Positions 8,764 to 17,771 of a DNA stretch of 64,000 nt are shown in pieces. Location of the stretch: assembly GCF_002027705.1 (NCBI RefSeq), contig NZ_MBTG01000056.1, forward strand, positions 247,607 through 311,606, given 5' to 3'. Positions within the stretch are counted from its first letter, which is position 1. Each line of letters opens with the position of its first letter. Source of the DNA: Paenibacillus ferrarius (GTDB lineage Bacteria > Bacillota > Bacilli > Paenibacillales > NBRC-103111). Under the pieces are notes generated by a model. That model was not told where the DNA came from, searched no databases, and saw nothing but the letters and a program-made list of their open reading frames with translations. Position numbers and translations under genes: made by a program.

Positions 8764-9183
8764 TCATTTTCTGGGATTGAAATACATGATTCTTCCATTG
8801 AAAAGATGCAGCTCTGCTTTCAGCAGCTTACCGAGGTATTTACAGAATTCATTGCCTTTGCTCTTGTCGCCGTGCGTGGCGTCATCAGGTAGTACAACTT
8901 GAACATAATGCCGTTCTTCCTCTTGCTTCTGCTCATTGCCGACACCAATCACTATGTATTTGTATAAGGGATTGATACCTTTCAGATAGAACCATTTGCC
9001 TTCGCCTTCTGGCTTAGTTTCAATGGTATAAGGGAAGCCGGCTTCGTCGTACTCCCAGCCAAGCTGCTTGGCTGTCAAGGCAAGCTGCTCACGATAATGA
9101 AGCAGTCTTTCCTTCAATTCTTCCAAGGTGAGCGCGGCTACGGTGGAGCCTGTTACGAATTTAATATAAGCGCTTTGAGCCAT
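8764..9183 (-). CDS. DUF1885-like protein of unknown function
   Basis: 139 residues, soluble, no signal peptide. The N-terminal MAQSAYIKFV and the central WFYLKG...YKYIVIGVG blocks resemble the DUF1885 family of bacilli, recalled from memory and not verified. No catalytic motif is visible. The ATG follows GAGGTGATCAAGGA. Convergent with DUF1292; the next gene on the same strand, speA, ends 85 bases upstream, so read-through from speA is possible. Confidence 0.65.
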   Translation of the reverse strand: MAQSAYIKFVTGSTVAALTLEELKERLLHYREQLALTAKQLGWEYDEAGFPYTIETKPEGEGKWFYLKGINPLYKYIVIGVGNEQKQEEERHYVQVVLPDDATHGDKSKGNEFCKYLGKLLKAELHLFNGRIMYFNPRK

Positions 9184-9268
9184 TCCTTGATCACCTCATT
9201 CGCTAAACATCAACAACATCATAGCATCATGTAAACGGTTTTACAATATCTACCTGATTCGAGGAATG

Positions 9269-10738
9269 CTAGAAAATAGCTTGTGTTTCAACGATGACTT
9301 TGACATTCTTCACGCTGCGGTCTTCAGGTCCCTTCACAGGCAAGCCGACTTCCACATGTTCTACGATGTAGTCTATCAACTCTTGTGTGATAACTTCACC
9401 TGGAAGCAGGATCGGAATACCTGGCGGATACACATAGATGAATTCAGCAATGATACGGTCGGCCGAGTCTTTAAAAGGCAGAATTTCGGTTTCCCCGTAG
9501 AAAGCATCTCGTGGAGTCAGTGTCAGCTGAGGTATAGCGGGAACCTTGATGACGACTTCTTTGACTTCAACCACATCATCATTGATATGGGAGAGCTCGC
9601 GAAGCGCTTGCAGCAAGGTTTCGATGTTGTCCGGGGTATCTCCCGGTGTGATGAGACAAAGGATGTTATACATATCGCTCATCTCAACTTCAATATTGTA
9701 GTGATCGCGGAGCCAGTTCTCAGCTTCAAAGCCAGTAATGCCAAGCTTGCGAACATGCACGCAAATTTTCGTTGGATCATAGTTGAAAGTAGCTTCTTCG
9801 CCTAGAATTTCTTCTCCAAAGCAATAAAGGTTAGGAATTTCATTGATTTGTCTGCGCGTGTACTGGGCTAATTCAATTGTGCGTTCAGCCATTTCTCGGC
9901 CATTCAAAGCTAAATGTCTCCGAGCCGTATCTAGCGAAGCTAGTAAAATATAGGAAGTTGAGGTCGTCGTCAGCATCGAAATAATCGTTTGGATGCGTTT
10001 CGGATTTACGCGAGTTCCTTTTACATTAAGCACCGAGCTCTGTGTCATGGAGCCGCCCAATTTATGTACACTGGTAGCGGCCATATCAGCTCCCGCTTCC
10101 ATCGCAGACATGGGCAGCTTGTCATGGAAGTGAATAAGCACACCATGCGCTTCATCAACCAAAACTGGCATATTGAAGCTATGAACAAGATCCACGATCT
10201 CTTTCAAATTCGTACAAACTCCGTAGTAAGTAGGATTAATAACCAGCACAGCTTTGGCGTCAGGGTGCTTCTCCAAGGCTCTGCGAACAGAACGAGTTGG
10301 AATTCCGTGATCAATACCTAAGTTTTTATCACGCGCAGGTTGAATGAATACCGGCTTAGCGCCGACGAAAATAATCGCGGCAAGCACTGATTTATGAACA
10401 TTCCGCGGGACAATGATTTTATCGCCTTCCGAGCATACCGTCATGATCATCGTCATGATGGCACCGCTGGTGCCTTGCACGGAAAAGAAGGTGTGGTCGG
10501 CGCCGTAGGCATCCGCAGCAAGCCTTTGGGCTTCCTCGATCACGCCCATTGGTTGATGTAGGTCATCCAGCGGTGCTATATTGATGAGGTCGATGGACAA
10601 GGCATTGTCCCCAATAAAGGAACGAAATTCCGGGTCCATGCCAACTCCTTTTTTGTGGCCAGGAATATGGAACTGAATAGGATTTCTCTCTGCATGTGCG
10701 AGCAATGCAGTGAACAGTGGTGTACGGTTATGATCCAC
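9269..10738 (-). CDS. speA: Arginine decarboxylase (Orn/Lys/Arg decarboxylase class, SpeA)
   Basis: 489 residues, almost the length of Bacillus subtilis SpeA (about 490), with near-identical blocks such as QFHIPGHKKGVGMDPEFR, FFSVQGTSGAIMTM and YPPGIPILLPGE. SVHKLGGS carries the lysine that binds pyridoxal phosphate (about residue 230) and DEAHG the aspartate for the cofactor. It converts arginine to agmatine, first step of putrescine and spermidine synthesis. No downstream speE/speB is here, so the rest of the pathway is elsewhere. A partly symmetrical TGTCACGTGATGTAACA lies 30-50 bases upstream of the start. Confidence 0.93.
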   Translation of the reverse strand: MDHNRTPLFTALLAHAERNPIQFHIPGHKKGVGMDPEFRSFIGDNALSIDLINIAPLDDLHQPMGVIEEAQRLAADAYGADHTFFSVQGTSGAIMTMIMTVCSEGDKIIVPRNVHKSVLAAIIFVGAKPVFIQPARDKNLGIDHGIPTRSVRRALEKHPDAKAVLVINPTYYGVCTNLKEIVDLVHSFNMPVLVDEAHGVLIHFHDKLPMSAMEAGADMAATSVHKLGGSMTQSSVLNVKGTRVNPKRIQTIISMLTTTSTSYILLASLDTARRHLALNGREMAERTIELAQYTRRQINEIPNLYCFGEEILGEEATFNYDPTKICVHVRKLGITGFEAENWLRDHYNIEVEMSDMYNILCLITPGDTPDNIETLLQALRELSHINDDVVEVKEVVIKVPAIPQLTLTPRDAFYGETEILPFKDSADRIIAEFIYVYPPGIPILLPGEVITQELIDYIVEHVEVGLPVKGPEDRSVKNVKVIVETQAIF

Positions 10739-10909
10739 CTGATTATCGCTTCCCTTCTATTGTGGATTGCTTGTCACGTGATGTAACAAACAAAATGAGT
10801 ATATCAAAATAGAGCTATCATGCAAGTTAATTTTTTCAAAATAGTTTGCGCACATTCAGGTAAAACTAACAGCAACGTGTTAAAATTCGCCAAAATAAGG
10901 AGAAACCCT

Positions 10910-12160
10910 ATGATTTTGATGGAAAAATGGCGTAAAAACCGCTTATTTTCCCCATTTGTGATGGAATTGTTAATTATTATGTTTGTCGTCGAATTTGTGA
11001 AGGGAGCTTTGCTTTTAACCATTTTGCCCGTGTATATGAAAACGACGCTAGGCGCCACAACTTTCATTATTGGTTGGACACTTGCTGCTCAATATATCGG
11101 CGATAATGTGCTGCGCACACCAGTTGGCTGGATTATTGACAAGTTAGGCTATCGCACAACGATGCTGACAGGTGTTCTTTTGACTTTTGTTTCTGTGGTT
11201 CTGATTGCCACGACGACGCAATATAGCTGGATGATCATCGGATGCGCTTTGCTCGGATTCGGCACAGCGCCATTATGGCCCTGTGTCATTACAGGCACAA
11301 CGGAAGTGGCGGGAGAAGAAGGGAAAGCTACAATCATGAGCGTGGTCTACATGGCTTGGTTGTCGGGAGTCGGATTAGGTCCGGTGGCGATCAACTTTTT
11401 TGTAGGGGAAGCTCACTATAGTTCTTCATTTCGAATCTTGATCGGCTGTATGACGGTTGTGGTGCTTGTTGCTCTTCTGCTGCCAAGAAGACAGAACGCC
11501 TCAAGTGGGAATCAGTCTGTCAAAGCTGATATGGCAAGCAGAGACCGCGCTCCCTTCTGGAGTCGGGTAACCATTTATCTAAAAGAAGTACGACGTTCTA
11601 TGAACGTGAGTCCTCTATTGTTTCCTGCGATGTTCGCACAAACGTTTGCCCTTGGAATCTTAACTCCCATTCTCACCCTTTATGCCAAAGAGGTGCTAAA
11701 GCTTACATCCTTTCAGTACAGCCTTTTTCTGATTGCAGGAGGAGCTGTTACAGTGATCTTTTTAGTGCCGATGGGGAAAATGGTGGATCGAATAGGGATT
11801 CGTCCATTTCTTTTAATTGGTTTCTCTTTGAGCGCTGCTGCGCTGTTATTCTTTACCTTCGCCAAAAGCATGCTGCTGCTCTACATGCTGGTTGCTTTGC
11901 TTGGGATTGGCTATGCCTTCATTATTCCGTCGTGGAATGCGCTGATTGCTTCCGTGATTCCCCCAGAGAAAAGAGGCGCGGTATGGGGATTCTTTCTCAC
12001 CATTGAGGGACTGGGCATGATCGTCGGCCCTATTGTTTCAGGGAAGTTATGGGATGTGTACGGTTACCATGCTCCATTCCTGATGAGCGGTTCCGTACTC
12101 GTTCTGCTGCTTGTTCTTCAAATGTTCATTTCCATACCCAAAAAAGGTATGGTACGATAA
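10910..12160 (+). CDS. MFS transporter, 12 membrane helices
   Basis: 416 residues with two six-helix halves separated by a charged loop near residues 195-235 (RRQNASSGNQSV...). The MFS loop 2-3 signature is present in altered form (GWIIDKLGYRTTML), and its second-half copy is GKMVDRIGIRPFLL. Substrate unknown; the fold is that of drug or metabolite antiporters. Start is ATG 10910 with AAGGAG ten bases upstream, not the longer frame from 10820. The second MFS gene begins 34 bases after the stop, so the two are probably co-transcribed. Confidence 0.82.
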   Translation: MILMEKWRKNRLFSPFVMELLIIMFVVEFVKGALLLTILPVYMKTTLGATTFIIGWTLAAQYIGDNVLRTPVGWIIDKLGYRTTMLTGVLLTFVSVVLIATTTQYSWMIIGCALLGFGTAPLWPCVITGTTEVAGEEGKATIMSVVYMAWLSGVGLGPVAINFFVGEAHYSSSFRILIGCMTVVVLVALLLPRRQNASSGNQSVKADMASRDRAPFWSRVTIYLKEVRRSMNVSPLLFPAMFAQTFALGILTPILTLYAKEVLKLTSFQYSLFLIAGGAVTVIFLVPMGKMVDRIGIRPFLLIGFSLSAAALLFFTFAKSMLLLYMLVALLGIGYAFIIPSWNALIASVIPPEKRGAVWGFFLTIEGLGMIVGPIVSGKLWDVYGYHAPFLMSGSVLVLLLVLQMFISIPKKGMVR

Positions 12161-12194
12161 GGGAAAATGACTTATTTGGAGGCTTAAAAGCTAC

Positions 12195-13364
12195 ATGAAT
12201 AAACAGATTGGAATCATCATGCTGCTGTTGATGACCATATTCATTGGATTCGGTATTATTATCCCGATTCTGCCCGAAGTGGTGAAGGGGGCAGGCTCTG
12301 AATATCATAACGCACTGTTGTTATCGGTTTACTCCGCGGCTTCGTTTCTCATGTCACCGATTTGGGGCGCTCTTTCCGATCGCATTGGACGCCGCCCAAT
12401 TATCCTAATCGGCTTGCTTGGTTTTAGTATCAGCTTTCTGATTTTTGGATTTGCCAACGATCATTTGTGGATTATGTATGTGTCCCGCATTCTAGGCGGG
12501 TTATTCTCAGGTGCTGCTACGGCATGTGCTGTCGCTTATGTGGCAGATATCACGACTGCAGAGAATCGCACCAAGGGCATGGGGATGGTCGGCATGTCCA
12601 TCGGATTAGGTTTTATCTTTGGACCTGCGCTAGGCGGTATTTTTAGCAAATGGGGGACCTATGTGCCTTTCTTCATTGCTTCTGCTTTATCACTTGTTTC
12701 CTTTTTGTTTGCTTTTGCAATATTGAAAGAGTCGTTGACCGCCGATAAGCGAACTTCCGTGAAGACCAAAGCGGCTTCCCGCTGGACTGCATTCTCCGGA
12801 GCGTCCAAGTATCTGTACGTGTTATCGTTTTTTGTCACATTTACACTGGCAGGCCTTGAAGCGACGCTTCAGTACTACCAAATGGACAAAATCGGCGCAA
12901 CGCCATTTGATATCGGCATGATGTTCCTTGCCAGCGGCGTCGTTGGCGCTTTGATCCAAGGTGGCGTGGTACGCCGTTTGGTGAAGCAGGGCGCCGAGCA
13001 AGTCGTGATTGGAATTGGCCTGGTGCTTTCAGCTGCCGGATTCTTCCTTCTCTTGTACTCGAGCAGCGTTGTGACTGCCGCCATCTACTTATCAGTCTTC
13101 GGCGCAGGCAACGCCCTCATACGTCCTTGTGTGACTTCGCTGATTACACAGCGCACCAAAGTCGGGCAGGGCGTCGCAACGGGCCTGAGCTCCTCTATGG
13201 ACAGTCTGGGCCGCATTGCTGGCCCGCTTCTCGGTGGAGCCGTATTCGCCATCGCCCATTCACTGCCGTTCATCATCGGCGGGGTGCTCTGCTTGGCTGC
13301 GATTCTGCTGCTGCAGCGCTTCGTACAAGTGGATCGTCAAACTCAGTCGCAACAGACCGCATAA
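12195..13364 (+). CDS. MFS multidrug/tetracycline-type efflux transporter
   Basis: 389 residues, 12 predicted helices. Motif A is classical (GALSDRIGRRPIIL, residues about 58-71) and the antiporter motif C appears as GLGFIFGPALGG (about 138-149), which points to proton-coupled efflux of the Bmr/TetA(DHA1) kind. The first helix keeps the DHA1 IIIPILPEV. GGAGG is 12 bases before the ATG, a rather long distance. Second gene of an MFS pair; ends at a terminator shared with the convergent TetR operon. Confidence 0.83.
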   Translation: MNKQIGIIMLLLMTIFIGFGIIIPILPEVVKGAGSEYHNALLLSVYSAASFLMSPIWGALSDRIGRRPIILIGLLGFSISFLIFGFANDHLWIMYVSRILGGLFSGAATACAVAYVADITTAENRTKGMGMVGMSIGLGFIFGPALGGIFSKWGTYVPFFIASALSLVSFLFAFAILKESLTADKRTSVKTKAASRWTAFSGASKYLYVLSFFVTFTLAGLEATLQYYQMDKIGATPFDIGMMFLASGVVGALIQGGVVRRLVKQGAEQVVIGIGLVLSAAGFFLLLYSSSVVTAAIYLSVFGAGNALIRPCVTSLITQRTKVGQGVATGLSSSMDSLGRIAGPLLGGAVFAIAHSLPFIIGGVLCLAAILLLQRFVQVDRQTQSQQTA

Positions 13365-13409
13365 AAAAAGCTGCGCCTAAGGTGGAATCACCTTGAGCGC
13401 AGCTTTTTT
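13363..13409. terminator. Strong bidirectional terminator
   Basis: AAAAAAAGCTGCGC pairs with GCGCAGCTTTTTT, with an inner AAGGTG/CACCTT stem. It stands between the convergent MFS pair and the tetR gene. Confidence 0.9.
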
Positions 13410-13424
13410 GTGAGTTGGCAAGAT

Positions 13425-14084
13425 TCATTTCCTTAATGCCAAGCCGTTCATAATAAAATCAATCGTATATTGGATTTCTAGATCTTCATCCCAATCGGCG
13501 TTGGGCGCCAATAGAAATCGAGTAACCAGAAAGCCGACAATGGTTGAAATAATCAAGCGCATGGTTGTAGGCGCAGGGAGCTGAATGATTTGGCCTTCTG
13601 CCTGGAAATGCCGAATCGCTTTATAAGCTCTTTCCAAAACTAGCGTGGCAAACGTTTGTTGAAACTGTTCTCTAAGCTCGTTATGAAAAGGGATTTCATG
13701 CAGGAATATTTTCAAAACAGCAAAATGTTTACGAGCGAATTCCATGCGATTCACAATTATCGCGCGTAGAAACTGTTCCACGCTTGGGTATTCTGCATCC
13801 AATACTTTGGTGAAATCTTTCACCGCGAATGGGGCGATGAGCTTCGTCATGATGGGGGCGACAATCGAGAGCAGCAGTTCTTTTTTCGTTTTGTAATGTC
13901 GGAAAATGGTGCCTTCCGCGACGCCTGCTTTTTGAGCGATTTCACTCGTAGAGGAGCCTGCGAATCCTTTTTCAGAGAAAATCTCCACGGCCGCTTGAAC
14001 AATCTTAATCTGTTTGTCGGTCATTTTCTCCTCTTCGTCATTCAGACGCAGCAGTTCTTGTAACCATGGCTCGACTTCGGACAA
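13425..14084 (-). CDS. TetR-family repressor, probable autoregulator of the ABC exporter operon
   Basis: The N-terminal HTH (SSTSEIAQKAGVAEGTIFRHYKTKKELL) is a textbook TetR domain and the C-terminal part is all helical, as in ligand-binding domains. Start choice: AAAGGAGG is followed eight bases later by TTG 14084, which I prefer; a GTG at 14093 overlaps the binding site, and an ATG at 14024 with GAGGAG is another option. Third gene of an operon with an ABC permease and ATPase; two identical palindromes at that operon's promoter are its likely targets, which would make the circuit self-repressing and inducible by an exported compound. Confidence 0.83.
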   Translation of the reverse strand: MSEVEPWLQELLRLNDEEEKMTDKQIKIVQAAVEIFSEKGFAGSSTSEIAQKAGVAEGTIFRHYKTKKELLLSIVAPIMTKLIAPFAVKDFTKVLDAEYPSVEQFLRAIIVNRMEFARKHFAVLKIFLHEIPFHNELREQFQQTFATLVLERAYKAIRHFQAEGQIIQLPAPTTMRLIISTIVGFLVTRFLLAPNADWDEDLEIQYTIDFIMNGLALRK

Positions 14085-14136
14085 GGCATTCACCTCCTTT
14101 GCAATATGTCAGACTTGTCTTTTGCACATTTTCATA

Positions 14137-15165
14137 TTATATCTTACGATGCTTCCTGAGTGCCAGTATATTCAAAATCATGAAGCAAATTGTGAATGCA
14201 GCCAATACGACAACATCAACCCAGATGGTCCCCCAGCCTGAACCGCGAATCATAATGTTTCGCAGAGCTTCAGCGCCGTATTTAAGCGGCATGACAACAC
14301 TGATCCATCGCAGATAGACGGACATCGTATCCAAACTGAAGAGGCCGGAGAAAAATACTTGCGGTACGATAATGAGCGGAATGAACTGAATCATCTGGAA
14401 TTCATTATTGGCGAAAGCGGAAATAAGCGTACCTAGCGATAACGCCGTAAGAGCAAGCAGGACAGTGATCAGCAGGACGTACCAGAATGAACCGACTAAC
14501 AGGAGGCCAAGAACGCTGGTTGCGAACCACGCGATAAGAGCAGCTTGCAGGGTTGTGAATATGCCGAAACCAAGAATATAGCCAGCGACAATTTCCCAGC
14601 GGCGCAGCGGAGAGGCGAGAAGACGCTCTAATGTACCGCCTGTTCGCTCCCGCAGGAAGGAAACGCCAGAGAGCAGGAAGACGAAGAAAAAGACGAAAAA
14701 TCCAATCAGAACGGGGCCAAAGCTATCGAATGAAGCCATATCCGCAGATCCGTGGAGGTAGTGAATGGTTGGCGCTTGTACTTGCGCGGCAGCTGGCGAT
14801 GCGTTTTGAACTGCTTTTTGCAGGAGGAAAATGACAGCTTTGTTCTTGGTTGGATCACTGCCTTCCAAGGTCACTTGAGGGATTGCGCCATTCATGGCGA
14901 TAATGGCATCCAGCCGCATATTTTTAAGCTCGTCTTGGGCTTCTTTGGCATTGTAGGATGTCACCTCAGCGCCACTATCCTGCAGCTTCTGAATGAGTGG
15001 AGCAGGCAACTCGACAGCGCCAAGCTTAGGCACATACGTACTGCCGTTAAAAACTAGCGACATTAGGAAAAGAATGAGCATAGGCGCTACAAGCATCATC
15101 ATTAGTGTCCGTTTATCATGAAAAAACTGGCGCAAAATGCGAATAACAATGGCACGGATTCTCAT
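14137..15165 (-). CDS. ABC-2 type permease of a drug exporter
   Basis: 342 residues: one N-terminal helix (about 22-40), an extracytoplasmic domain of about 140 residues, then five helices, the usual ABC-2 (DrrB/YhgE) topology. The segment SFLRERTGGTLERLLASPLRRWEIVAGY is the coupling-helix region. The ATG follows GGAGGTG and overlaps the stop of the ATPase gene by four bases, showing translational coupling. Together with the ATPase it should form an exporter for a toxic amphiphile or antibiotic; the substrate cannot be read from the sequence. Confidence 0.83.
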   Translation of the reverse strand: MRIRAIVIRILRQFFHDKRTLMMMLVAPMLILFLMSLVFNGSTYVPKLGAVELPAPLIQKLQDSGAEVTSYNAKEAQDELKNMRLDAIIAMNGAIPQVTLEGSDPTKNKAVIFLLQKAVQNASPAAAQVQAPTIHYLHGSADMASFDSFGPVLIGFFVFFFVFLLSGVSFLRERTGGTLERLLASPLRRWEIVAGYILGFGIFTTLQAALIAWFATSVLGLLLVGSFWYVLLITVLLALTALSLGTLISAFANNEFQMIQFIPLIIVPQVFFSGLFSLDTMSVYLRWISVVMPLKYGAEALRNIMIRGSGWGTIWVDVVVLAAFTICFMILNILALRKHRKI

Positions 15166-15890
15166 GCTTCAGCACCTCCGTAATATAAAAATGCTTCTTC
15201 AATCGTGGAAGAGGACGTAGCCTTTTTCAACGCCTCGGGGTTTCCGACAGCCGTAAGCTTACCGTCCCGAATCATCCCGAGTTGGTGGCATTTCTCGGCC
15301 TCATCCATCACATGAGTAGTCACAAGTATGGTCGTTCCTTGCCGACTGAGATTCGTAAGTTCTTCCCAGATCGATTTTCTTAATAGCGGGTCGATCCCAA
15401 CCGTAGGCTCGTCAAGGATAAGAATTTGCGGTTCATGGAGCAAAGAAACGGCAAGGGATAAGCGGCGCTTCATACCGCCTGAGTAAATTGAAATTTGCTT
15501 TTTCATATGGGCGCTTAGATCGACAAGCTCCATCACTTCTTGGATGCGCTTTTTGCGTTTTGTTCCCGTCAACCCATACAATGCCGCGAAGAATTCCAGA
15601 TTTTCCAGAGCTGTCAATTCTGCGTAAAGGGCATCGGATTGAGCCATATAACCGATTTGTGATAACATCGCTAGTTGCGGCATCCGCTGGCCAAGCACAT
15701 GAACAGTGCCAGAAGACGGAGCGTCGATTCCGGCAATCAGACGTACTAACGTGGTTTTGCCTGATCCAGATGGTCCCAGCAGCCCGAAAATGTGGGCTTT
15801 CGGAACAGCCAATGTAATGTCTTGCAGGACAATTTTTTCTCCGAATTGCTTGCTGACGTTTTGTACCTGAATGGATAATTCATTTGTCAT
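15162..15890 (-). CDS. ABC transporter ATP-binding subunit
   Basis: 242 residues with Walker A GPSGSGKTT, Q loop near GYMAQSD, signature YSGGMKRRLSLA, Walker B LILDEPTVGIDP and the switch histidine in VTTHVMDEAEKC. Drug-export type (DrrA/CcmA). Start is ATG 15890 with GAGGTG seven bases upstream; the longer frame from 15983 runs through the promoter and operators and is not credible. First gene of the exporter/tetR operon. Confidence 0.88.
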   Translation of the reverse strand: MTNELSIQVQNVSKQFGEKIVLQDITLAVPKAHIFGLLGPSGSGKTTLVRLIAGIDAPSSGTVHVLGQRMPQLAMLSQIGYMAQSDALYAELTALENLEFFAALYGLTGTKRKKRIQEVMELVDLSAHMKKQISIYSGGMKRRLSLAVSLLHEPQILILDEPTVGIDPLLRKSIWEELTNLSRQGTTILVTTHVMDEAEKCHQLGMIRDGKLTAVGNPEALKKATSSSTIEEAFLYYGGAEA

Positions 15891-15909
15891 GGTTAGCACC
15901 TCGAATGGG

Positions 15910-15926
15910 AGTGAGTAATCACTCAT
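15910..15926. promoter_or_regulatory. Operator A, TetR-type palindrome downstream of the -10 box
   Basis: Holds TGAGTAATCACTCA, an almost perfect inverted repeat whose arms are TGAGT and ACTCA. It lies just downstream of the deduced -10 box, where a bound repressor would block the start of transcription. Confidence 0.75.
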
Positions 15927-15938
15927 TTTTGTATGTTC

Positions 15939-15967
15939 ATCATACGATAATCTTATGATTTTGTGAA
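15939..15967 (-). promoter_or_regulatory. SigA-type promoter of the exporter/tetR operon
   Basis: On the minus strand, TTCACA (-35, 15967-15962) and TATGAT (-10, 15944-15939) are separated by 17 bases. The promoter is enclosed by two identical operators. Confidence 0.72.
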
Positions 15968-15968
15968 G

Positions 15969-15982
15969 TGAGTAATCACTCA
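15969..15982. promoter_or_regulatory. Operator B, second copy of the TetR-type palindrome
   Basis: TGAGTAATCACTCA again, same orientation as operator A and 57 bases away centre to centre. It abuts the -35 box. Confidence 0.75.
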
Positions 15983-16030
15983 TTTTGTCGTGATTGAGGA
16001 AAAAATAGGCAGAGCAATGCGGAGGCTTTA

Positions 16031-16202
16031 GCGCCGAAAAACAGCCTTACAGCAGCGATTGGCGCGGTTGAAGCGACGTTAAGGCTGAAAAACAGCCCTA
16101 AACAACCAGCGCGGTGCGCTTTCGCGCGTACCAGCTTGCCCGAAAGGCTGTTTTTCGGCCTTACGGCTGCGATTGGCACCGCTGCAGCGCCGAAAAACGC
16201 GC
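16031..16202. repeat. GC-rich intergenic repeat cluster (GCCGAAAAACAGCC family)
   Basis: The gap between the exporter promoter and the next gene carries GCCGAAAAACAGCC (16033), a self-pairing GGCTGAAAAACAGCC (16083), the inverted copy GGCTGTTTTTCGGC (16146) and a variant GCGCCGAAAAACGCGC (about 16187). The tail GCAGCGATTGGC (16052) recurs as GCTGCGATTGGC (16167). The composition is clearly more GC-rich than its surroundings. No credible gene is present; the frames here are repeat shadows. Confidence 0.6.
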
Positions 16203-16282
16203 TCAAGATAAAGCACCGATGCGCAATGCCGCACATCGGCGAAGCTATCGCTTTCGGCCTACAGCCGTCAAAGCGCTCAGCA

Positions 16283-16316
16283 AAAAACAAAAAGCATCCC
16301 TAAAGGAATGCTTTTT
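16283..16316 (-). terminator. Terminator of the secreted helical-repeat protein gene
   Basis: AAAAGCAT and ATGCTTTTT with inner CC/GG pairs around TAAA; the plus-strand A tract at 16282-16292 gives the U run on the minus strand. Located 12 bases beyond the stop at 16328. Confidence 0.72.
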
Positions 16317-16327
16317 CAACAGGCTTG

Positions 16328-17020
16328 TCAGTTTTTAGCTTTTGCATCTTTTTTGTGATCTACCCATTTCTCAATCGAAGGCGTTAGCTGCTCTTTGATG
16401 GAAGCGACAAGCTTGTCCTTCGAAATGCCCTTGGATTGGGCGATTTCTGCCAGTGACTTGCCTGAATGGAGCTGAGCATGCAGCTCGTCCTTGCTAAGAC
16501 CCAGCGTTGTGGCAAGCTTGTCTGTGTCTGGCTTGAGACCGAATTTGTGCCACTTGCCGTGTCCGGCATGGCTGTCCAGCAAGTTTTTCTCGTTCAGGAT
16601 GAACTTCAGGTGCTCATCGAGTTTTTGCTTCATATGCTCGCCTTGGTCGGTTGTCAGCTTGCCATCTTTCACGGCAACTTCAATCTTGCCGATGCGAAGC
16701 TCATGCAGCTTGGCGGTTAAGTCAACTTCGTTAATCCCTTTTTCTGCGGCGGCTTCTACGATACTTTTGCCGCTCTTCAGGGATTTCACGAGCACTTCTT
16801 TGTCAACGCCGATCACAGAGGCGGACTCCTCGATTATCGGCCATTTCCGGCCATGACGGCCTTGACCCTTCTCGTCATTTTGCTGCAAGGACATGATCTC
16901 TTGCGGGTCCCCGGATGAAGAATGAGCGGCAGCGGAGAGGGAAGGAAGCGCAGTACTTCCAAGTACAAGGGTGAGGGCGATCGAGCTCACGAGGAGCTTT
17001 TTCATATAAGGCTGATTCAT
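16328..17020 (-). CDS. Secreted protein with two helical repeats, unknown function
   Basis: 230 residues with a signal peptide (KKLLVSSIALTLVLGSTALPSLSAAA). Two copies of a helical repeat occur: SVIGVDKEVLVKSLKSGKSI near residues 68-87 and TLGLSKDELHAQLHSGKSLA near 173-192, each followed by a short AxxKGI segment. This repeat is familiar from uncharacterised exported proteins of bacilli and paenibacilli. The region between them is rich in Lys and His. GGAGG is 12 bases before the ATG, somewhat far. Single gene with its own terminator. Confidence 0.68.
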   Translation of the reverse strand: MNQPYMKKLLVSSIALTLVLGSTALPSLSAAAHSSSGDPQEIMSLQQNDEKGQGRHGRKWPIIEESASVIGVDKEVLVKSLKSGKSIVEAAAEKGINEVDLTAKLHELRIGKIEVAVKDGKLTTDQGEHMKQKLDEHLKFILNEKNLLDSHAGHGKWHKFGLKPDTDKLATTLGLSKDELHAQLHSGKSLAEIAQSKGISKDKLVASIKEQLTPSIEKWVDHKKDAKAKN

Positions 17021-17138
17021 CTTGGTGTGATACCTCCTTTCCTTGTGGATTAGGAATTACAGCACTTAGTTTGTGCAGGAGGGATTAATTTTAGTTTAAA
17101 ATAAGCTTAGTCTCACATAAAAATTTCCATAAAAAGAA

Positions 17139-17771
17139 TTATTTCGCGTCTACTGCTGTTTGATAAAGGGGAATAAGTTTCTCAAAGGTTTGTTTAATTA
17201 GATTCTCCAGTTCTGTTGGGTTAACCAGCACAGGATCTTGGAAATGGAGATTTCGGCCTATAAGGAGCTCGGCTTTTTTTACGTCACGGAAGCGCGTCAA
17301 GGCGTCTTTCCAGCCTGTTTGATCTAATTCGGACACAGGTGTAACATCCTTTTTCATATGATCGAAGGACAGGACGAAGTCAGCAGGAATCTCTTTTTGC
17401 AATCGTGTAATATCTTTCATATAGGAAGTTGCAATTTGTCCTTTGGTAGGGAGCTCATAGATCAAGGCAAGCCAGATAAACACACGATCGTCGAAGAGAC
17501 CAACTTGGAAATGGGGAACTTGTTTGTACCCGCGTTTGTTAGGGCAAATAGCCATCCACGTATCCACTGGGGGATTAACCGTACGTCTCAAATGTTTGGC
17601 GATATGCAGGAACATTTCCGTACCTGTCAGAAGTGACAAGTCCTCGACTAACGAATCACCTAATGCTTTGAATTTGGGCTGTATGCGTTCGCGGATAGCG
17701 GCCATGCGTCCATCAAGGCCTTCTATAGCAAATGTATCGAATTCATGTTGGGCAAATCCAGTAAAACTCAT
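17139..17771 (-). CDS. yktB: DUF1054 family protein (YktB-like)
   Basis: 211 residues, the length of B. subtilis YktB (about 212), and of its type: FTGFAQHEFDTFAIEGLDGR at the start, TGTEMFLHIAKHLRRTVNPP centrally and HFQVGLFDDRVFIWLALIYE later. Function of the family is unknown. Start is ATG 17771 with AAGAGG seven bases upstream; the frame continues upstream to 18023 but overlaps the divergent gene and lacks a binding site. Confidence 0.82.
   Translation of the reverse strand: MSFTGFAQHEFDTFAIEGLDGRMAAIRERIQPKFKALGDSLVEDLSLLTGTEMFLHIAKHLRRTVNPPVDTWMAICPNKRGYKQVPHFQVGLFDDRVFIWLALIYELPTKGQIATSYMKDITRLQKEIPADFVLSFDHMKKDVTPVSELDQTGWKDALTRFRDVKKAELLIGRNLHFQDPVLVNPTELENLIKQTFEKLIPLYQTAVDAK

Noticed and set aside
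9266..10321. Frames antisense to speA, up to 179 codons
   Set aside because: Shadow of a strongly conserved gene; no family resemblance and no ribosome binding sites.
10771..10787. Operator-like TGTCACGTGATGTAACA upstream of speA
   Set aside because: Symmetry is only partial (about 12 of 17 positions) and no regulator fits; noted in the speA entry only.
15976..16338. Two overlapping reading frames of about 75-105 codons on opposite strands
   Set aside because: Both are made of the GC-rich repeat cluster or run through the operators, and neither has a ribosome binding site.
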